A stretch of DNA of 36,283 nt, from NCBI GenBank assembly GCA_945893145.1, contig CAMDDZ010000058.1, forward strand, positions 1 through 36,283, read 5' to 3'. Position 1 is the first letter of the stretch. Each line of letters begins with the position of its first letter. Source of the stretch: Rhodoplanes serenus (GTDB lineage Bacteria > Pseudomonadota > Alphaproteobacteria > Rhizobiales > Xanthobacteraceae). A program made the translations under genes and the position numbers. Below, piece by piece: positions 32,070 through 36,283 of this stretch. Under the pieces are notes generated by a model. That model was not told the origin of the DNA, made no database searches, and worked only from the letters and a program-made list of their open reading frames with translations.

Positions 32070-32344
32070 TGGTGAGGGACCACGGCCCACCGTCTTATCT
32101 TTCGTGCGCCTCTCTCGCGCGCGAACTGGATGTGTCGGAGACCACGGTCGCCGAAATGGTACGGCGTGGCGTGCTGCCAACGCCCTATAAGCTCAGCAGC
32201 GGTTGCGTTCGCTGGCGCTGGTCCGAGGTGGAACTGGCCCTTGCCTCCCTCAAGCCAGGGACTCAGACTGCAACGTCTGATCCATTTTTGGCAGGGGCGC
32301 AAAATGCCACGAAACCGCAAGAGGCGCGTCGTCACGATGCCTAA
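32069..32344 (+). CDS. AlpA/excisionase-like helix-turn-helix protein
   Basis: 91-residue DNA-binding protein with an AlpA/MerR-like winged helix in residues ~8-60: YLSCASLARELDVSETTVAE, then MVRRGVLPTPYKLSSGCVRW and RWSEVELALASL. Such proteins act as excisionases or as activators of integrase in satellites (AlpA in P4-like elements and PICIs). It is joined by overlaps to the head closure gene upstream and the integrase downstream (41 bp), so it is expressed with the capsid genes, an unusual place for an excision regulator. Confidence 0.82.
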   Translation: MVRDHGPPSYLSCASLARELDVSETTVAEMVRRGVLPTPYKLSSGCVRWRWSEVELALASLKPGTQTATSDPFLAGAQNATKPQEARRHDA

Positions 32345-33365
32345 GAACGTGCACACCGTGATCTCGCGCGCGCGCGAGTATTTCTACTTTCAGGAAGGGC
32401 GCGGCACCGACCGCGCAGGACCGCGCGTGCGGCTTCCGAATGATCCGCAGTCGCCGGAGTTCTGGCAGGCCGTGCGGCAGGCTCAGGGCATTGTCGGGCC
32501 AGTGCCGACCGACACCATCAACGCGCTGGCCGACGCCTATGAGACGGCATGGCCGGCGCTGCAACGCAAGCTGAGCGACGCCACCAAAGAACAGTATCGC
32601 CGCTCGCTTCGGGTTGTTCGCACCGCATGGGGCGAGTTGCGCGCCGACGCGCTGCGGCCGTCGCATGTGCAAGCGTTGATGGAGGGCCTCGCCGACAAGC
32701 CCGGCAAGGCGAACAACGTGCTCGACGCGCTGCGGGCCATGTGCCGCTGGGCTATGGGTCCGCGCGAGTTGCTGTCCCGTGACCCAACTTTGGGCGTGAC
32801 GCATTTCGCAGACGGTGAGGGTCACAAGCCCTGGACGGCGGCGCAGTTGAAGGTTGCGGACGAAAAGTTCACCGACATGTTGCGCCGCGCCTATGTGCTC
32901 GCGCGCTACACCGGGCAGCGCATTTCCGACGTGGTGCGGCTCGGCTTCACCGACATTGACGACGGTGGGTTCGCGCTGCGGCAAAAGAAAACGGGCGTGC
33001 GGCCGTGGTGCCCGATCTTTCCCGAGTTGGAGGTCGAGATCGCTACCTGGGAGAAGCGGCCGGGGCCGTTCTTGTTGCAGGACAACGGCAAGCCCTACAC
33101 CACGAACCAGTTGTGGAAGGTGTTCAACAAAGCGCGCGAGGATCATCCCGAGCTTGCCGACGCGGTGTGGCATGGGCTGCGGGCGAACGCGGTCATTCAC
33201 CTTCGGCAGTCCGGCTACTCGATTGCGCAAATCAGCGACATGATCGGCATGTCGCCCCCGATGGTGGAACGCTACTGCCGCCACGCCGACCGCAAGGCCG
33301 GCGGGCAGGCGGTGTTGCTCGCGTTGAAGCAGGGCAAGAACAAGAACGAAATTGTAAAACGCTGA
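32304..33365 (+). CDS. int: Tyrosine recombinase/integrase
   Basis: 353-residue site-specific recombinase. The core-binding domain is about residues 70-165 and the catalytic domain follows with Arg206 (RYTGQRISDVVRL), Lys229 region (LRQKKTG), His290-x-x-Arg293 (WHGLRANAVIHL) and nucleophile Tyr324 (MVERYCRHAD). The usual LGH box is IGM here, one His position changed. The ATG at 32304 has an AGGGG ribosome site; the next in-frame Met is at 32337. The gene ends 52 bp before the attR core in ssrA, the standard position for an integrase. It is last in the capsid operon rather than divergent. Confidence 0.92.
   Translation: MPRNRKRRVVTMPKNVHTVISRAREYFYFQEGRGTDRAGPRVRLPNDPQSPEFWQAVRQAQGIVGPVPTDTINALADAYETAWPALQRKLSDATKEQYRRSLRVVRTAWGELRADALRPSHVQALMEGLADKPGKANNVLDALRAMCRWAMGPRELLSRDPTLGVTHFADGEGHKPWTAAQLKVADEKFTDMLRRAYVLARYTGQRISDVVRLGFTDIDDGGFALRQKKTGVRPWCPIFPELEVEIATWEKRPGPFLLQDNGKPYTTNQLWKVFNKAREDHPELADAVWHGLRANAVIHLRQSGYSIAQISDMIGMSPPMVERYCRHADRKAGGQAVLLALKQGKNKNEIVKR
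33351..33363 (+). repeat. 13-bp direct repeat, right copy (possible integrase arm site)
   Basis: ATTGTAAAACGCT overlapping the last codons of the integrase, 54 bp from the attR core. Same orientation as the copy at 22883-22895. In the excised circle the two copies would flank the core on both sides. Confidence 0.35.
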
Positions 33366-33417
33366 AAAACGGAAAAGCAGAAAGCGAGACAAATCATATG
33401 GATACGGTCGAGGAGAG

Positions 33418-33430
33418 AAAGTGGAGGCTT
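33418..33430 (+). other. attR core within the ssrA 3' end
   Basis: AAAGTGGAGGCTT, on the minus strand AAGCCTCCACTTT. It forms the 3' strand of the last ssrA hairpin (GGAGGC at 33448-33443 pairing with GCCTCC at 33428-33423). The element copy thereby restores the gene end. Confidence 0.65.
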
Positions 33431-33740
33431 CTGTTGCCAGGTGCCTCCGAACCCCGCCTGACGGAGCTTAACCCGTCAGGACTTCAAGTTCGGTCTTTCA
33501 AGCCGCGTTACGCGGCCTGAGCAACCGGAGCATAGTTGTCGTTGGCAACTATGGTTTGGTCCGATAACGACGGAACCATAACGGGCAAAAGCACGTCTTT
33601 TACGCCCTCGTCGATCCTATTTCGGCCCCGCCGGAGCCCGCCGCAGCGGGTGGGTTCGGGTGGAGCCGCCGGGTACTGCCCCCGGGTCCGAAAGGTTTAT
33701 TACGACGTCCGTTTATCGCCATATCCGGCTTGCGCCGGCA
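33420..33740 (-). ncRNA. ssrA: tmRNA, circularly permuted two-piece form
   Basis: tmRNA rescues stalled ribosomes and adds a degradation tag. The tag frame at 33546-33508 (minus) reads ANDNYAPVAQAA then TAA, the alphaproteobacterial type. The gene is permuted: the acceptor part comes first, ending CGGCTCC plus ACC (33668-33659). A spacer of about 29 nt with a small hairpin follows (33658-33630). The coding RNA then starts GGGGCCGAAATAGGATCGAC (from 33629). GGGGCCG and CGGCTCC pair as the acceptor stem with the G3-U70 wobble that alanyl-tRNA synthetase needs. A TATATA at 33751-33746 could be its -10 box. The 3' end is the GGAGGC/GCCTCC hairpin where the mobile element is attached. The 5' end is approximate. 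Confidence 0.92.
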
Positions 33741-33964
33741 CCCCGTATATAGGCCGGGAAGGTTGACGAAAGAAGAGCGCAGTCGAGGCCATCCCAAACT
33801 CTGGGCCAAATGCCGGCTCGAGGCGCTCAACGGTTAACCCCGCCGAACAGCACGGCCTCCGAAGTTTGGGGCGCGAAGGTGCCTGACAAGCCGAACATCT
33901 TCTCCTGTTACGAGCACGACGAAGCCCTTGGTCGAGGTGCGCGACGGCGCTAAATCTTTCGGCC

Positions 33965-34543
33965 ATGTCCGACCTTGCCGCCGCGCCGCCGTCTCCGGTT
34001 CCGCCTCCGCCCGTTCCCAGTCACGCCGAACTTTTCATCGCCTTCTTCCGCATCACGCTGTCCGGCTTCGGCGGCACGCTGCCGTGGACGCGGCGGATGT
34101 TCGTCGAGGAAAAGCGCTGGATGACGGCGGACGAGTTCAACGACGCCTTTGCGCTCTGCCAATTCCTGCCGGGGCCCAACATCGTCAACCTCACCATGAT
34201 CTTCGGTACGCGTATGCGCGGCGCCACCGGCGCTCTGGCCTGCTGGGCGGGTTTCCTGGTGTTGCCGTTTACGCTCATGGTGACGGTCGGCGCGATCTAT
34301 GCGCGCTTTGGCGATGTCGATGCGCTGCGCCGGGTGCTTGTCGGCATCGCGGCGGCGGCCGCGGGCCTGCTGATTTCGACCGTCGTGAAGATGGCGTTGC
34401 CGCTGGTCAAGACGTTCGGGCCGGCGCCGTTCGTGTTCGCCGCAACCGCGCTCGCGATCGGCGCGATGCGGTGGCCGCTGCTCCCCGTCCTGGCGGTGCT
34501 GGTGCCCATCAGCATCGCGCTCTCTTTCTGGGTGCGGCGATGA
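33965..34543 (+). CDS. chrA: Chromate transporter family protein, first half of a pair
   Basis: 192-residue short-chain CHR protein, an inner-membrane exporter half that pairs with the following gene. A Pro-rich N-terminal tail (SPVPPPPVPS) leads into the family signature FFRITLSGFGGTLPWTRRMF, EEKRWMTADEFNDAFALCQF and LPGPNIVNLTMIFGTR, then about four further hydrophobic helices. Short CHR genes occur as tandem homologous pairs inserted in opposite topology. The ATGA overlap with the next gene supports a joint complex. It follows ssrA divergently after about 220 bp without a gene. Chromate as substrate is by family only. Confidence 0.87.
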   Translation: MSDLAAAPPSPVPPPPVPSHAELFIAFFRITLSGFGGTLPWTRRMFVEEKRWMTADEFNDAFALCQFLPGPNIVNLTMIFGTRMRGATGALACWAGFLVLPFTLMVTVGAIYARFGDVDALRRVLVGIAAAAAGLLISTVVKMALPLVKTFGPAPFVFAATALAIGAMRWPLLPVLAVLVPISIALSFWVRR

Positions 34544-35073
34544 AGATCGACGACGGCGTCCTGCTCACGCTTGCGATCCAGTTCGCCGTCATGGCGTTGC
34601 TCGCCTTCGGTGGTGCCAACGCGGTGGTGCCGGAAATGCACCGCCAAGCGGTCGAAATGCGCGGCTGGATGGACGAACGGCAATTCGCCGACATGTTCGC
34701 GATTTCACAGGCGGCGCCCGGGCCGAACGTGATGATCGTGGCGCTTATAGGCTATCACGTTGCCGGATTTTTGGGCGCGCTGGTCACCACGCTCGCCATG
34801 TGCGGGCCGACGGCCGTATTGGCCGCGGTGCTGAGCAACTTCTGGGATCGTTTCCGCGACGCACCCTGGCGGGTTGCAGTGCAGGCCGGATTGGTGCCGA
34901 TTTCGGTCGGACTCGTAGGGGCGAGTGCGATCGTGCTGACCGGTGTTGCCGACCGCAGTCCGGTGGCAATTGCCATTACGGTGGCCACCGCCGCCGCGGC
35001 GTATTGGACACGGTGGAACCCACTCTGGCTGATCGGGATCGCGAGTTTGGCTGGCCTCGCCGGGCTAATTTGA
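34540..35073 (+). CDS. chrA: Chromate transporter family protein, second half of a pair
   Basis: 177 residues, homologous to the previous gene: FAVMALLAFGGANAVVPEMH, EMRGWMDERQFADMFAISQ and AAPGPNVMIVALIGYHVAG are the CHR signature, followed by hydrophobic helices including LTGVADRSPVAIAITVATAA. The ATG at 34540 overlaps the previous stop (ATGA); the frame is open far upstream but overlaps the first gene entirely. Together the two give the domain content of one long-chain ChrA. Confidence 0.87.
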   Translation: MKIDDGVLLTLAIQFAVMALLAFGGANAVVPEMHRQAVEMRGWMDERQFADMFAISQAAPGPNVMIVALIGYHVAGFLGALVTTLAMCGPTAVLAAVLSNFWDRFRDAPWRVAVQAGLVPISVGLVGASAIVLTGVADRSPVAIAITVATAAAAYWTRWNPLWLIGIASLAGLAGLI

Positions 35074-35165
35074 CGCGCGAAAAAAAAGCCGAGGTTGCTT
35101 TTCGGCGCGGAAACCTGTCTGCTACGAAGGGGGATGCGAGGCGGCGGAATGAGGGGAGCTGATTA

Positions 35166-35867
35166 ATGTCCGACGGCGTGATGCGCACAAGGGGATCGGA
35201 TCCGGTCCCTCGTTACGATCTTTATGGCGGCGTAGTTTTGGCAGTCCTGGCCGCCGTGCTCTTTGCGGCATCTTACTGGGAATATCTGGTGCGCATGCCG
35301 TCCGCGGTGACATTCCTGGGCGAATGGCCGTTCATTCAACTGGATAACCTGATGCTGCTGACGGTGCGTGCATCCATCGTGGTGTTCGGGGCTGTCGGCA
35401 TCGGAATCTCCGTGGGTGTCCTGCGCGTCTCGAACCAGCAAGACTTCTACGGTGGCATGTCGCTGGTCCTACTGGCGCTGACGGCTTTTGTGCTTTCGAA
35501 CAATCTGCCGGGCATGCGCGGCTTCGCGTTCGGTCCCGGCACCGCGCCGCGCCTATTTGCTCTCGCGCTCGCGATCCTATCCTTGGGCGTCGCGGTCGGT
35601 GGTGTGATGACGCGCGGGCCCAAGGTCGGCGCATACCGGCTGCGCGGCGTGATCTTCATCATCGGTTCGATCCTGGCTTTCGCACTGGCGATCCGGCCGG
35701 CTGGCCTGGTGTTCGCGAGCTTCTGCACGATGGTGCTCTGCGCGGCCGCGACCGAAGACATCAAGTGGCTCGAGACTTTGATCATCGCGGCTCTGGTGAC
35801 GGCCTTCTGTGCGGTTCTGTTTCCTTATTTCCTGAACTTGCCTTTCCAGCTTTGGCCCCGGTTCTGA
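35166..35867 (+). CDS. tctB: TTT small membrane subunit, TctB family
   Basis: 233-residue inner-membrane protein of the TctB/DUF1468 family, the small permease subunit of TTT carboxylate uptake systems. About five hydrophobic segments: LYGGVVLAVLAAVLFAAS, ASIVVFGAVGIGISVGVL, GMSLVLLALTAFVLSN, LFALALAILSLGVAVGG and the C-terminal FIIGSILAFALAIRP/VFASFCTMVLCA. The start has a GAGGGG ribosome site. tctA follows 15 bp downstream, so this is a tctBA operon. No substrate-binding gene precedes it here; candidates are at 8211 and 11608. Confidence 0.88.
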   Translation: MSDGVMRTRGSDPVPRYDLYGGVVLAVLAAVLFAASYWEYLVRMPSAVTFLGEWPFIQLDNLMLLTVRASIVVFGAVGIGISVGVLRVSNQQDFYGGMSLVLLALTAFVLSNNLPGMRGFAFGPGTAPRLFALALAILSLGVAVGGVMTRGPKVGAYRLRGVIFIIGSILAFALAIRPAGLVFASFCTMVLCAAATEDIKWLETLIIAALVTAFCAVLFPYFLNLPFQLWPRF

Positions 35868-35882
35868 GCGGCGAGAACGACC

Positions 35883-36283
35883 ATGTATGATCTCCTTGCC
35901 AATCTGGCGATGGGCTTTGGCGTGGCCGCCAAACCCACGTACATCTTGTTGTGCCTCGTCGGTGCGCTGGTCGGCACGCTGATCGGCGTGCTCCCCGGCA
36001 TCGGCTCGCTGGCGACCATCGCGATGCTGCTGCCGATCACCTTCGGCCTGCCGCCGGTCGGCGCGCTCATCATGCTCGCCGGCATCTACTACGGCGCGCA
36101 ATACGGAGGTTCGACGACGTCGATCCTGGTCAACATACCAGGTGAATCATCGTCCGTGGTGACCTGCCTCGACGGTCACGAGATGGCGAAGCAGGGCCGC
36201 GCCGGCCCCGCGCTCGCGATCGCGGCGATCGGCTCGTTCATCGCGGGCTGCGTCTCGACCGTGCTGGTGGCGGCGCTCGGTGC
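35883..36283 (+). CDS. tctA: TTT large permease, TctA family (3' part outside window)
   Basis: First ~133 residues of TctA, the large, roughly 12-helix TTT permease. It carries the family N terminus LVGALVGTLIGVLPGIGSLA, TFGLPPVGALIMLAGIYYGA and the strongly conserved QYGGSTTSILVNIPGESSSV, followed by TCLDGHEMAKQGRAGPALAI. The gene runs off the window edge. Second gene of the tctBA unit. Confidence 0.95.
   Translation, partial: MYDLLANLAMGFGVAAKPTYILLCLVGALVGTLIGVLPGIGSLATIAMLLPITFGLPPVGALIMLAGIYYGAQYGGSTTSILVNIPGESSSVVTCLDGHEMAKQGRAGPALAIAAIGSFIAGCVSTVLVAALG

Larger units (their letters stand above)
22776..33430 (+). mobile_element. Integrated capsid-encoding satellite (cf-PICI-like), about 10.6 kb, at ssrA
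   Basis: The segment between two 13-bp direct repeats (22776-22788 and 33418-33430) holds head and packaging genes, a regulator, an excisionase-like protein and an integrase. Tail, baseplate, holin/endolysin and recognisable replication genes are all missing. The run MCP - protease - portal - gp6-like connector - head closure is the order I recall for cf-PICIs of enterobacteria, which make their own small capsids and take tails from a helper phage. No frameshift or truncation is visible in the capsid and packaging genes, so it does not look like random decay of a full prophage. The right repeat is the ssrA 3' end, a common phage and island target. Confidence 0.75.

Noticed and set aside
22883..33363. 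ATTGTAAAACGCT pair as the true att cores
   Set aside because: It is as long as the ssrA repeat, but the other repeat lies exactly in the ssrA terminal hairpin and just beyond the integrase, and the rejoined sequence restores ssrA. Kept as possible arm sites.
22776..33430. Gene transfer agent cluster
   Set aside because: Capsid and portal genes could suggest it, but an integrase, att repeats, an excisionase-like gene and the lack of tail genes do not fit a GTA.
1..36283. CRISPR array
   Set aside because: No regularly spaced direct repeats were seen; the repeats found are palindromic elements, att-type pairs and one two-copy upstream motif.

Overview
The window looks like chromosomal DNA of a high-GC alphaproteobacterium of the order Hyphomicrobiales (Rhizobiales), probably from the Bradyrhizobium/Xanthobacteraceae side. 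The grounds are a circularly permuted (two-piece) tmRNA gene whose tag reads ANDNYAPVAQAA, the run fumC - DUF4169 - ribbon-helix-helix gene next to an alpha-type sspB, several tripartite tricarboxylate transporter (TTT) genes, and two palindromic elements of kinds I associate with these genomes. One of those elements is read in frame through a uvrD/pcrA helicase gene. The organism is inferred from remembered family features, not from a search.

Layout. 1-6.1 kb, minus strand: the N-terminal part of a UvrD/PcrA helicase, a carboxymuconolactone-decarboxylase-like protein, and a tight operon of a membrane protein with a duplicated domain, a DyP-type peroxidase and a cytochrome P450 with an atypical I-helix. 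6.1-22.7 kb: htpG behind a sigma-32-like promoter, two TTT substrate-binding proteins, a dienelactone hydrolase, a Vgb-like beta-propeller, a VOC protein, an enamidase-like amidohydrolase, a hot-dog thioesterase, a D-lactate-dehydrogenase-type flavoprotein, a large AsmA protein, the RHH/DUF4169 pair, fumC and sspB.

22.776-33.430 kb: an integrated element of about 10.6 kb, bounded by a 13-bp direct repeat. The right copy is the 3' end of the tmRNA gene ssrA; the left copy lies just upstream of sspB. In order the element carries a helix-turn-helix protein, an HNH endonuclease, a large terminase, a lipoprotein on the opposite strand, a small protein, a MerR-like regulator, HK97-type major capsid protein, prohead protease, portal, head-tail connector, two further head genes, an AlpA/excisionase-like protein and a tyrosine integrase. 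No tail, lysis or recognisable replication gene is present. This gene content matches capsid-forming phage-inducible chromosomal islands (cf-PICIs): satellites that build and fill their own capsid but need a helper phage's tails. Everything from the regulator to the integrase appears to be one operon behind a promoter that overlaps a perfect 8-bp inverted repeat.

33.4-36.3 kb: ssrA on the minus strand, a pair of short ChrA chromate-transport genes, tctB and the start of tctA. Without the element, ssrA and sspB (which delivers ssrA-tagged proteins to ClpXP) would be neighbours about 70 bp apart.
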